From contig OY829543.1 of the NCBI GenBank assembly GCA_963691705.1, positions 45,984,564 to 46,048,563 on the forward strand: DNA of 64,000 nt, read 5' to 3'. Shown here piece by piece: positions 21,242 through 31,775 of this stretch (its first letter is position 1; the number at the start of each line of letters is the position of its first letter). Under the pieces are notes generated by a model that was given only the letters and a program-made list of their open reading frames with translations, did not search any database and was not told the origin of the DNA. The DNA is from Viola odorata. Lineage: Eukaryota > Streptophyta > Magnoliopsida > Malpighiales > Violaceae. The position numbers and the translations under genes are program-made.

Positions 21242-21291
21242 TCAACCGTTGATCTGGTCAACCAAGGAAAGTCAACCAGATCAACGGTTGA
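21242..21291. other. Perfect 17-bp-stem hairpin in LTR U3
   Basis: 21242-21258 is the exact reverse complement of 21275-21291, with a 16-base loop. It lies about 190 bp upstream of the TATA box; the copy in the 3' LTR is at 33304-33353. It could be a structural or protein-binding element of the LTR promoter. Function is unknown. Confidence 0.75.
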
Positions 21292-21478
21292 CAATTTAAT
21301 GTGCATAATGCACATGCACAGTGGCGATCAGCACGCAGCGGAGCAGCCCACGCCCAAGCCAACTGCTCCCGTAGCTCCTGTCCCTCCGCCATCATCACGG
21401 CTAGCCCCGTAGCCTTGCCACCTCGACGTCCGGCCACCACGCGCAGCCCCCTCGACCAAACGCCACGCGTTTGCGGCC

Positions 21479-21485
21479 TATAAAA
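21479..21485 (+). promoter_or_regulatory. TATA box of the Tat/Ogre-like LTR promoter
   Basis: TATAAAA in a GC-rich surround (ggccTATAAAAccca), in the expected place for a Ty3/gypsy LTR. The identical site in the 3' LTR is 33541-33547. Downstream, at 21624, a good splice-donor-like GTAAGC follows CACG. Confidence 0.75.
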
Positions 21486-21900
21486 CCCACCCTGTTCCTT
21501 CGCGCAAACGGTCCGAAATCTTGCACAAAAAAAGCTCTACTCCCTCTCCATTTTCTGGACCAATTCACGCACCCTCAAGCCTCACTCCCGTTCGTTCGTC
21601 CGTTGGCAGCAGCAACGATCACGGTAAGCTTCTCTCTCTCTTACGGTTTCTCTCTCTAATTGTTGTTCTTGACTTCGATGACCATTTAACTGCTCAAACG
21701 TGTTCTAATTGCCTGAGTTTCAACCTAATTTCACTCTACTAGCATTCGTTTGAACTACCGTAGCTTAGTTTAATTATTTCGCTAATTAACGTAAAAATGC
21801 ATCATTCCTTTTTCCTCCAAAATCCTGCTGTTATTGTTTCTGTTTTCTTGCTGTAATCATTTGTTTGTGCTGCTGGGAGGGAGACCTTCCTTTTAGGTCA

Positions 21901-22119
21901 AAAACCAGGCGAATTGGTCGCCTGGTTTTGTTGTATGAGTCGCCGGCAGTAGCGCCGACGACGTGTGAAGCAAGAACAGCCATGCTGTTCTTGCGAGGGA
22001 GAAGATGATGGGGACGGGCCAAGCCCGTCCCTCTTGGAAAAAAGGCTAATGGGCCTTGGCTTAAGCCAAGCCCATCTTGCCTTTAATTGTGTCATGGGCT
22101 AGGATTCATTCCTAACCCA
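21901..22119. repeat. Cluster of six consecutive hairpins in the 5' LTR
   Basis: This is the 5' LTR copy of the cluster detailed at 33963-34181. Here hairpins 2 and 6 each carry one substitution that breaks a pair (G to A in the 3' arm near 21958; G to A near 22113), while the 3' LTR has perfect stems. Confidence 0.8.
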
Positions 22120-22599
22120 ATTTGATTTAAGTCATGCATGCGGGCCCGGCCCAAATAATTTTCGTCAAGCATTCGAGTCATTTTTTTTACGTTATTTTAT
22201 CTAATGCTCGTATGTAATGTTAAGTTAATTCGTATGCCATATTTAATTAATCATTATTTACTTGTTTAAATTTAAATACTCGTTTATTATTTCGCTTTGC
22301 TTAAATATTTATATACCATGATTAAATATTTATGCACGAAATTAAATAGTCGTATACCATGCTTTAAATGCTTATACATGATTTAAATGCTCACATGCGT
22401 CATTTCCGTGTTCATATGTTTTCGTATGCTCGTTCTTGCGACAACTTGTTATTTAATTATTTTATATCCGAATTGCTTCTTTCTTATCGTAATATTTATT
22501 CTCACAATATTTAATTTCAGTTATTTAAATTACCGCCTATATGGTCGGTCGCATTTTAATTCTCGTAAATATCAACTGTTTTAATTTTTCGCAAACTGC

Positions 22600-23130
22600 T
22601 GGAAATCCTTCCGCAAATTATCAACTGTTTAATTTTCTGCACTTTAATTCTGCAATTTACTTTCAGCAATTTAAATTCAATACCGCCTACATGGTCGGTC
22701 GCACTTATCAACTGTTTACTTTTCCGCACTTTAATTCTGCAATTTACTTTCAGCAATTTAAATTCAATACCGCCTACATGGTCGGTCGCACTTATCAACT
22801 GTTTACTTTTCCGCACTTTAATTCTGCAATTTACTTTCAGCAATTTAAATTCAATACCGCCTACATGGTCGGTCGCACTTATCAACTGCTTAATTTTCCG
22901 CACTTTAAATTCCAGCAATTTACTTTCAGCAATTTAAATTCAATACCGCCTACATGGTCGGTCGCATTTTAATTTTCGTAAACATTCAACTGCTTTAATT
23001 TTTCGCACACTGCTGGAAATCCTTCCGCAAATTATCAACTGTTTACTTTTCCGCACTTTACTTTTCCGCACTTTAAATTTCAGCAATTTACTTTCAGCAA
23101 TTTAAATTCAATACCGCCTACATGGTCGGT
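22600..23130 (+). repeat. 87-bp tandem repeat in LTR U5
   Basis: A unit containing 'accgcctacatggtcggtcgc', 'ttatcaactgttta' and 'ctttcagcaatttaaatt' recurs with an 87-bp period (for example 22684, 22771, 22858), then in shortened forms to 23130. The same array is at about 34662-35192 in the 3' LTR. The period gives long open frames on both strands, which I do not treat as coding. Confidence 0.85.
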
Positions 23131-23278
23131 AGCAATATCAACTGTTTATTTTTCGCAAATATCCAACTGTTTATTCCCTGCATTATCAACCTGTTTTATT
23201 TTCTGCAAATCATTAAACTTTTTTTCTTCCCTGTAAATCGCCAATAGCATTTAATTTTTCTGCACTTATCAAAACAAC

Positions 23279-24005
23279 ATTTCATTTTCGTATGCGTAAA
23301 ATTCATCATTTTTCGCATGCAATCAACCTAGCACTTAAATTCTCGTATGCGTAAAATCCATCATTTTTCGCATGCAAATCAAAACAGCATTTCATTTTCG
23401 TATGCGTAAAATCCATCATTTTTCGCATGCAATCAACCTAGCATTTAAATTCTCGTATGCGTAAAATCAATCATTTTTCGCATGCAAATCAAAACAGCAT
23501 TTCATTTTCGTATGCGTAAAATCCATCATTTTTCGCATGCAATCAACCTAGCACTTAAATTCTCGTATGCGTAAAATCCATCATTTTTCGCATGCAAATC
23601 AAAACAGCATTTCATTTTCGTATGCGTAAAATCCATCATTTTTCGCATGCAATCAACCTAGCATTTAAATTCTCGTATGCGTAAAATCAATCATTTTTCG
23701 CATGCAAATCAAAACAGCATTTCATTTTCGTATGCGTAAAATCCATCATTTTTCGCATGCAATCAACCTAGCATTTAAATTCTCGTATGCGTAAAATCAA
23801 TCATTTTTCGCATGCAATCAACACAGCATTTAAATTCTCGTGTGCTTAAAATCAATCATTTTTCGCATGCAATCAACTCAGCATTTAAATCTCGTATGCG
23901 TAAAATCCATCATTTTTCGCATACAATCAACTGTCATCATTTTATCAAACTCAGCATCTCACTTTCGTATGCGTAGAATCCATCATTTTACGTGTGCAAT
24001 CGACT
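23279..24005 (+). repeat. 110-bp composite tandem repeat in LTR U5
   Basis: Two alternating half-units of about 55 bp, one with 'catttcattttcg' and one with 'tttaaattctcg', each contain CGTATGCGTAAAAT, a CCATC or CAATC spacer, and ATTTTTCGCATGC. Each half-unit can therefore fold into an imperfect hairpin (11 of 13 pairs). 'ttcattttcg' recurs at 23281, 23391 and 23501, giving the 110-bp period. The 3' LTR copy is at about 35341-36067. Confidence 0.85.
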
Positions 24006-24836
24006 GTCATTTAAATTTTCGTACTCATAGAATTGCCTAGTTATTTCTCAAGCCATCACTAACACTCTCGTTTTGTAGGTTAATTTCAAGCTTCGCTCGA
24101 AAGTACGCCTCACAAGTTCCTTTTATTTATTCGATGCTTTTCGCAAATATCAACTGCATGCATGATATATAGAACTACTAGAATTAAAATCAACCCACAT
24201 GAACAACGTGTTTAAAGAGTTGCTTAAAATGCCATGTTCATATGATTTTAAATTCTCGCTTGTATTGACTGCATGTACATGGGGGCTTTCGATCCCACTT
24301 CAGTTTTTCACTTTAAAATCAATCATTTAAATTGGCACTCTGTTAGCAATCCATGTTAGGATCACGTAGTAATTAATCTAATCATGCATGGCCCGATGAT
24401 GAAAAAAGAGGGCGCTCATTCAGTCTTACGGAAAATTCAGTCCCATCACGATCATAATAAAGACTAAAGTGACGATTCCTCTGAGGGCCCCCTTTTTCAA
24501 AACGTATTTCCCAAACACCTTTTTAAACACCTCTCTCATCAACCGGTAACCGTTTTCGGATGTGTCTCGGGTGCCTAACACCTTCCCGAGACCATAACAC
24601 GACCCCGAACCTTTGTCTGGGGTCCAGACCCCTTTTTTGTGCCTTTAGTTTTTTTACTTATTATATTTCCTATGCCATGACGATTAGGGTTCCTTAAGCC
24701 TAGCAACCAAATTAGGGTGGCGACTTCATTGCATGCTGCGAGGCGTCCATCTACGCTGAGCATTGTAAGGTCCCGAATTTCGTTGCACACTCGTGAATTA
24801 GCATTCCTCTGTTAATTTTCGTGGGGCGCGACAGTT

Positions 24837-24854
24837 TGGCGACTTCACTGGGGA
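24837..24854 (+). other. Primer-binding site of the Tat/Ogre-like element
   Basis: TGGCGACTTCACTGGGGA begins three bases after the 5' LTR. It resembles the tRNA-Arg-type primer site of plant Ogre/Tat elements, with two or three changes. Confidence 0.75.
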
Positions 24855-26138
24855 AGCAGGGTCGGAGCCGGTTTTATCTTTTTAGAGAGGTGTTTATGTG
24901 TTTATTTATTTGCTTTGATCAATTGCTGGTTTGTTTATTTATTTGCTTTATCAATTGTCATATGCATTCCATAGCGCCCTACACCCAGGGGACAATTACC
25001 AAAATAGGAGGGTAGTAGTGACGCCCTAGGACACATGTCCTGGGTAGTGTTCACCAATCCCAACTCGGATGAACCCCTAAAGCCAGTCGAAAGGTTATAC
25101 GATTTCGCAAGGAATCGGGCGACTGGACGACACTTTAGGGACCTTTTCATGGTATCATCCGGGAACCATTCAAGCCAGTTAGAGGTGTCGGAATCAGAGC
25201 CCCAGCATGTGCATCATGATTATACCTGCTTTGTCGTGGCTCTATTTGCATTATTGCCATGATAATCTTGTCTTTTATATGAACTGTAGATTTTCTTACA
25301 CGTGCAGGTTACTTTGCTTTTAAAATTTTATTTTTGTCCCACAGGACCCATTGTGCTCATTCAATACGTCGGCACCTACACTACTTTCACTTGATATTTT
25401 TGGGGAACGAAGTTTCAACGATCAAACACTACAAAGCCGAATTGCCGCTTTAGGGGCTGAGATAGAGATGCAGAAAGGGGAGTTGGCTTCAATGGAGTAC
25501 CTTTGGCAACAGGACTCTAACGTTCAGGAATAACACCTTCAGGGAAAGGCTCGGATATCGGCAAATCTTTTCTTTTTAGCTAGGACCCCTAATTTCATCT
25601 ATCCTAGCCATTTTTGATGAATTTAGGAAGGTGGCGAGTTTACCATATTTTGTAAACGCTTTTTAATAAAGTCGTACTCTTTCGGATATTTATTAAATCG
25701 ACTCATCTTTTCCATATCAACTATCCCTCCAATATAAACTCAAAAATAAAATAAAATAAAATTCCCCCCGGGGTAAAACACAATCATCTCACCGAAATTT
25801 CGAAAAATCAGAACAAGTATTCAAAACATCCGAGTATCACTCACTCATGGCCATGTCTTCCTAGTTTATCACAAAAACTCCAAAGATTGTCACCTTTCCC
25901 CTCGGTTGAGTTTACCAGGCATCAGACATTACATCGTCAAGAGTATAGTATGAAAGAGATCTTCCTAGCATGACGGCATTGGTTGCCCCTGCTGATTTGG
26001 GTTTCGCCGTTAGCATCTAAGATTTGCTTCATATCGGGGGAATGTATAGAGGCTTCCTTCGTATCTTGTCAACCACTGGGATTCCTCGCCTCACCGACCT
26101 CCTTGAAAATATCAAATGAAAGTGTGGCCGGAAAATGA
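24855..26138 (+). other. Leader between primer site and gag
   Basis: A 1.3-kb leader without a convincing long reading frame. A short frame at 25351-25533 (60 aa, with RIAALGAEIEMQKGELASME) has helical character but no recognised family. A T-rich tract ending 'tttttcag' at 26217-26224, inside the first codons of the long gag frame, looks like a splice acceptor. Confidence 0.5.
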
Positions 26139-27863
26139 ATGAGCAAATGTGGAGGCCTCAGGATTGCATATCACCTGTATATCCTCACTTGTATTTACTT
26201 TTTCTGTGTTTTTCCCTTTTTCAGGTTCACGATAGCTCCTCGAAAGCAAGCTACTCCGCACAGGCTCCCCCTAACTAGACTTCAAAAACGAAAAATGACT
26301 GAACTGGCCAAGACCGACGAAGCACTAATGGCTAGAATCGCAGAGTTAGAGGAGCAAGTTAAGATCACTACAGAAAGAGCCACTAGGGCCGAAAAGGAAA
26401 GAGATGAAGTTGTCGCCGAAGTACCACCGGGTTTTGATCTCCCTCAAACAAAAGGACCTCACTCTTCGCTCACCGTCGCAGGACCTTCCGTACTCCCGCC
26501 ACTTTCTGGTCCCCCGGGCCATTGGAGATGGAATAATCCCTTCACAGTACCCATCACTGCAAATCCTACAGCTAAGGCGGGTGAAGAGATCTCCCCATCG
26601 CTTCAGCACCTTTCAATCAACCCTGCCGTGGACCCCAGCAAGAGTCAGGCCCACCTAGAGGCTTTGTATCTCCCCCCTATTCCTCCAAGCACAATTCCCG
26701 GACCTGTGGGAACTCAGCTCCTCACTTTCAACCCAGCACATCCTCAGTTCTCGTCAGAACCTACGCTACCCTTCGGTTCTAACCCCATCAGGGCCAAGGA
26801 ACCGAAAAGTGACAGACTGAATCTTCTCGAGGAAAGACTCAGAGCAATCGAAGGGGCCGATCCATTTGATCCCACTGGTCCCGCCGGTATGTGTATGGTC
26901 CCCGGGATCGTCATACCTCCGAAGTACAAGATCCCTGACTTCGAAAAGTATACTGGGGTAGAATGCCCAAAGACCCACCTCAGAGCATACTGCAATAAGA
27001 TGGCCGAAATGATCCACAACGAGCCGTTGTTGATACATCTATTCCGAGAAAGCTTGACCAAGCACGCCCTAACTTGGTATATGGGTCTAGACAGCGCCAG
27101 GATCAGGACATGGAGAGACCTGTCCGATGCGTTCTACAGGCAATACAAATTCAACTTGGAAGTTGCACCAGACCGTTCTGATCTACAGGATCTAGAGAAG
27201 AGGACTGATGAATCGGTGAAGACTTATGCTCAGAGGTGGAGAGGGTTAGCATCTAGAATTTCTCCTCCGCTAAATGACAAAGAACTCTCGTCAATTTTCA
27301 TAAACACTTTCAAGGCTCCCTACTACACCTATCTTATATCCAATCCATCAAATAACTTTTCCGACATAGTCACGGTAGCTGAGAGAGTTGAACAAGGAAT
27401 TAAATCTGGGAGGATCACCGCTTCCACACCAGAAGAAACGCTTAAAGGAGCACCCATCATGAAGGAAGATGTCATCTTTGTCTCCTCGGGACCTAGCAAC
27501 CGGCGACCTTCCCCCTCGCCTCCACCACATATCCCACAAAAGAACCAACACACCCATTGGAACAGGAAACCGCTACCACCTCTTCCCATTCCTTTAGAAG
27601 AAATTTACGAGCATCTCTTGGCAGCCGGGCAAATTGCGCCAATCCCGATTCAGCCTATACAACCTCCTTATCCGAAGTGGTACAACCCTATTGCTAGATG
27701 CATGTACCACGCTGGAGCTCAAGGCCACGCCATAGAAGACTGCTCTACCCTTAGAGGAAAGGTTGATCGCTTGATCAAGAACAAATGCATCTCTTTCGAA
27801 GGTTCTAGCATGACCATCAACCCTATTCCAAATCATACTTTGGGTAGTGGAAGGATGATATAG
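26139..27863 (+). CDS. gag: Retrotransposon gag polyprotein
   Basis: The 574-codon frame encodes a capsid-type gag of plant Ty3/gypsy Tat elements. The likely native start is the ATG at 26295 (MTELAKTDEALMARIAELEE), because the first 52 codons are T-rich, hydrophobic and end in an acceptor-like 'tttttcag'. In order it shows a short coiled coil (residues about 57-92), a Pro/Ser-rich spacer (to about 215), and the retrotransposon gag domain (about 265-410, with YTGVECPKTHLRAYCNKMAE and the LTWYMGLDSARIRTWRDLSD core). A Pro-rich linker and a zinc-knuckle-like CMYHAGAQGHAIEDC (about 521-535) follow. It would assemble virus-like particles in the cytoplasm around the element RNA. No pol frame follows, so enzymes must come from a related element. 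Confidence 0.9.
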   Translation: MSKCGGLRIAYHLYILTCIYFFCVFPFFRFTIAPRKQATPHRLPLTRLQKRKMTELAKTDEALMARIAELEEQVKITTERATRAEKERDEVVAEVPPGFDLPQTKGPHSSLTVAGPSVLPPLSGPPGHWRWNNPFTVPITANPTAKAGEEISPSLQHLSINPAVDPSKSQAHLEALYLPPIPPSTIPGPVGTQLLTFNPAHPQFSSEPTLPFGSNPIRAKEPKSDRLNLLEERLRAIEGADPFDPTGPAGMCMVPGIVIPPKYKIPDFEKYTGVECPKTHLRAYCNKMAEMIHNEPLLIHLFRESLTKHALTWYMGLDSARIRTWRDLSDAFYRQYKFNLEVAPDRSDLQDLEKRTDESVKTYAQRWRGLASRISPPLNDKELSSIFINTFKAPYYTYLISNPSNNFSDIVTVAERVEQGIKSGRITASTPEETLKGAPIMKEDVIFVSSGPSNRRPSPSPPPHIPQKNQHTHWNRKPLPPLPIPLEEIYEHLLAAGQIAPIPIQPIQPPYPKWYNPIARCMYHAGAQGHAIEDCSTLRGKVDRLIKNKCISFEGSSMTINPIPNHTLGSGRMI

Positions 27864-29546
27864 GGCTCGACCATTTGCGTGAAGAAGTCTGGGGGGGGGG
27901 AGGGCTCTGCGTAATTAGACCGCCGCCACGCTTCCTGATGTCTCTTTGTAATATGTGTGCATGTCTTGTTTATAGGGACTTGCGTTCCCCTTTGGTTTAA
28001 AAATAAATAAATATATTTAACCCCCTCTTCGAGCGTCTTGTACTATTCGCGTTTCAGGATGAGTGTTGATTCAGTGGGTTTTGATAAACCCTATGTCTTT
28101 AGCGATAAAGAAAGTATCACCACAATTAAGAATAAGGCCGGGATTCCATGCAAATCGGTCCATTTAAGAGAAAGGGCGGAAAAGGAGATAGTCCCTCATC
28201 AGGAAAAGTCTTGGTGGCAAGCAATGAAGTTCAAAGGGATGTTGATCCAAAAGCACAAGGCTCAAACGCACACCATAGTCGAGCCTACGACTTTAAACAA
28301 GGGCGCTTCGTGGGAGGCAACCCGCGTGTTCTTTTCAATTATTCTCTTTCGTTAATTTTAAATTCAACATCTTGGGGTACCTTTTCCCTATGAATTTATT
28401 ATTTGACTGTCTCTTCATTTCAGGTGCAGCGAGACTTGTAAATATGGGGGCAAGCGAATGAAGTGACAACCGAAGGAAGGTGTTGAAAAATGTCAAAGCT
28501 CATTTTTCAAGGAAGTTGTCCTTCATGTTTACAATTTCCCCTTGTCGCAATTTACGTTTCTGAAAATTATGGTCTCGCAGTTTACATTTCCGTGGTTTTG
28601 CATTTCAGGTGCAACGAGACTTGTAAACTTGGGGGCAAGCAGGTGAAGCGACGACCAAAAGAAGGAGAAAAAAATGTCCGAGCTCATTTTTCAAGGAAGT
28701 TGTCCTTTTACATTTTTGCAATTTCCGTTTCCGCAATTTCTGTTTCCGTAATTTATATATTCGCAATTTACATTTTCACAATTTTTCCGCTATTTACATT
28801 GATTGAAAGGGTGCGTGCGTCATGTTGGCTAAAATCCTTAGTGTTCGCAAAAAAATTGTCTTTATACATGTGCAACTTGGGCTAAAAAAAAAAGAGAGGA
28901 GGGAGAGGATGAAAACAAAAATTTCACGTTTTGAATTTTTTTTTTTTTTTTTTTTTTCAAGCATACTTTATCACGACATGGATGACTTGTGCGTTCATTA
29001 GAAATTATTTGAAACATACATGATTTTGTCTGTTAGCTCTTATATCCATGGCACGTCTAGACATAAGCAATCACAAAACATATCCCTGTGAGTATTTTGG
29101 GGCTTCACGCTTTGTTTCTTTCATGAGTGTAAGTGCCTGACTAGATACTAGTTGAATTCGCATAATATCCAGGGTACATGCGCCATTAGACATGGGATAG
29201 CTATAAAGTGACATGGGGCTTTTACGATTTTCTCCACTTTTTTCGTTTCTTCCCTCTTTCCACTATATATGTCATCACTCCCCCCAAACCGTCAATATCA
29301 CTCATACCCCGGGAGCCAAAGAGCAGTTTCAGCTAAAATTGCCAGCCGGAAGCAAAAGCACGCCAAGTTCAAATTCACGATGAAGGAGACGGAAAAGGTC
29401 ACCAAGAGATCGCTAAGGACTATCACCAAAGAAGCAGCAACGACGAAGGCCGAGGCCTCAAGACAGAAGGGGAAGAGATCAAGACAAATGTTGTGCTTGC
29501 TCTGCTCTGTTGCATTTTCAAATCAAATCAAAAAGGGGAGGGATAT

Positions 29547-29581
<35 letters not shown>

Positions 29582-30966
29582 GGAAATGAGAAAAAAAAAG
29601 GAGAGAGGGGAAAAAGAAGAAGAAGAGAGAAATGCTCAGAGACATTCGACGAATACAAAAAATTGAAGAGCCAAAGCAATCACAGCCCGGGGACAACTCA
29701 ATTCGAGAAAATCTCGAAGAAAACTTTCCCCAGTGAACTCGAGTAGAAAGGCCCAAGGCCAACTCGAGAAATCTCAAAGCAGCCTTCCCCCAGTAAAGTC
29801 AAGCAAAAGAGGCCCAAGGCCAACTCAAGAAACCTCAAAGCAAGCATCCCTAGTGAGAACCCGAGAAGAGAAAGGGGCCCCAGGCCAACTCAAGTAGTAA
29901 GTCGCAAAATGAACAGCGACGACGCTCCCCAATGAAGACTCAAGAAAAGGGCCCCTGGCCAAAGGGAAAGCACCCCCAACAAGGATCCCAGAGCTCACGC
30001 ACTCTGTCAAGCAAGCATCCCCAGCAAAAAGCGAAAAGACTCGCGCACCTCGCCCTCATCCTGGCCAATTAGCAAAGCATCACTCATCAAAAGCCTTCCA
30101 ACTCCTCAACAAAGCAATATTTCCCAAAACAAACTCCTTTCCGGACTTTTCATGTCCTTTCATTCTTTTCCGTAAAAGTCCCATCGATTATTAGAATGCC
30201 CATGCATGTGCATCTTCATTCGAAGTATATTCACTCGGATTGACATTGCGAACTGTAAATTATGTATCATGTTAGTTGCATCTTTATGAGTGTAAAACAC
30301 TTAGCCTTGTTCCAGAGCGTGAGTGCAAACACTAATATCAGGTGAGGATTGCTTACGGCTGCAAGTTGTGGGAAAGTCTTGTCCTTGAGGTCGTTATTTC
30401 TTGAACAAGACGTAGACGTTATCTAGACTTGAATCAATCATGTTCATATAATGAAAACTGAACGCACATTTTATCCAAAAAGGGAAAAAGGCTTGAATTT
30501 ATTTTCTTAAACAAAGAAATCATTTTCATTCCAAACAAAAAAAACTTGGGGGCAAGCCGTGGGTTAAAGGTAGGAATATTTGATATTTCTCACAGGTCAA
30601 TTGCTCTCTCCTTTTTCTATTTTGTTGCTACTTTGTATTTGCTTCCTTCCAATTTGCAGGACACAGATATGCTCCGGTGACTCCTCAACCATGGGTCTTC
30701 GATGACGACATCGTTGTAAAGCCCTCGCCTTGGATCGAACGTCGAATGAAGAACATCACCACTCCTCACCATGGGTCTTCGATGACGACATCGTTGTAAA
30801 GCCCTCGCCATCTTGGATTTTCATCAAAATCCAATCAGCATCGAATGGAGTACGTTACCACTCCCAAATCAGCTTCGTGCGGTGAATCTCGTTCCCTCAC
30901 GGTCAACCACTCTCCATTTCAGTTCATACGGTAAGTTCAAGGTAAGACTTGCTTTCCCTTTTTACA
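27864..30966 (+). other. Non-coding 3' half of the Tat/Ogre-like interior, first part
   Basis: Where pol would be expected there is only degenerate sequence. 28038-28355 keeps an open frame of 105 codons without a recognised domain. GGGAGGCAACCC lies at 28312-28323 in a small hairpin. 'acttgtaaa(t/c)(a/t)tgggggcaag' occurs twice (about 28434 and 28618) and a third related form near 30545, resembling extra polypurine tracts. There are T and A homopolymers at 28937-28959 and 29550-29576. 29740-30020 has loose repeats of 'ggcccaaggccaactc(a/g)agaaa'. A 43-bp block occurs twice, near 30689 and 30769. Confidence 0.6.
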
Positions 30967-31775
30967 CCATCTGTTAAACGTTGTGAAGGGTCACGTCCCC
31001 ACATCGTGTCATTTAAAAATGTGCTTGGTCACGTCCGCACATGTCGTCTGATAATGTTGTGTCTGGTCATGTCCGCACATGTTGTCTGTTAAGCGTTGTG
31101 GAGGGTCACGTCCCCACATCGTGTTGTTGATGTCATGTCCGGTCACGTCCGCGCATGTCGTCTGATAATGTGGTGTCTGGTCACGTCCGCACATATTGTC
31201 TGTTAAACGTTGTGAAGGGTCACGTCCCCACATCGTGTCATTTAAAAGTGTGCTTGGTCATGTCCGCACATGTCGTCTGATAATGTTGTGTCTGGTCACG
31301 TCCGCACATATTGTCCGTTAAGCATTGTGAAGGGTCACGTCCCCGCATCGTGTTTTTAATGCTGTGTCCGGTCACGTCCGCACATGTCGTCTGATAATGT
31401 TGTGTCGGGTCACGTCCGCACATATTGTCCGTTAAGCGTTGTGAAGGGTCACGTCCCCGCATCGTGTTTTTAATGCTGTGTCCGGTCACGTCCGCACAGT
31501 CATCTGATAATGTTGTGTCTGGTCATGTCCGCATATATTGTCTGTTAAACATTGTGAAGGGTCACGTCCCCACATCGTGTCATCTAAAAATGTGCTTGGT
31601 CACGTCCGCACATGTCGTCTGATAAGGTTGTGTCTGGTCACGTCCACGCATATTGTCTGTTAAGCGTTGAAGGGTCACGTCCCCACATCGCGTTTGTTAA
31701 TATTGTGTCTGGTCACGTCCGCACATGTCATCTGTTAATGTTGTGTCAGGTCACGTCCCCACACCATATCTTGAA
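30967..31775 (+). repeat. GGTCACGTCC minisatellite (about 115-bp unit)
   Basis: Roughly seven copies of a unit with one 'ggtcacgtccccacatcgtgt' block and two 'ggtca(c/t)gtccgcacat' blocks, separated by 'gtctgataatgttgtgtct' or 'gtctgttaa(a/g)cgttg'. More than twenty ACGTCC or ATGTCC cores are present. It shows no coding meaning and lies between gag and the polypurine tract. Confidence 0.85.

Larger units (their letters stand above)
20535..24833 (+). repeat. 5' LTR of the Tat/Ogre-like element
   Basis: 4299 bp long, with the TATA box at 21479-21485. U3 is therefore about 970 bp and the transcribed R/U5 part about 3.3 kb. It contains a 17-bp-stem hairpin in U3, a block of six short hairpins (21901-22119), an 87-bp tandem repeat (about 22600-23130) and a 110-bp composite repeat (about 23279-24005). 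Reading frames across the repeats exist only because 87 is divisible by 3. Confidence 0.93.

Noticed and set aside
22541..22972. Open frame of 143 codons with a 29-residue repeat (and a mirror frame on the other strand; same in 34603-35034)
   Set aside because: The frame stays open only because the 87-bp repeat is a multiple of three. It is in LTR U5 and open on both strands.
23279..24005. Regular repeats with similar spacing, resembling a CRISPR array at first sight
   Set aside because: They lie inside a plant LTR, recur identically in the other LTR, the 'spacers' are themselves repeated, and there is no cas context.
28937..28960. Long T run as a possible transcription terminator
   Set aside because: It is in the middle of a retrotransposon interior with no pol III gene before it; homopolymers are common there.
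31009..31489. Minus-strand frames with repeated MCGRDQT-type peptides
   Set aside because: They are products of the 115-bp minisatellite, with no start context and no known family.
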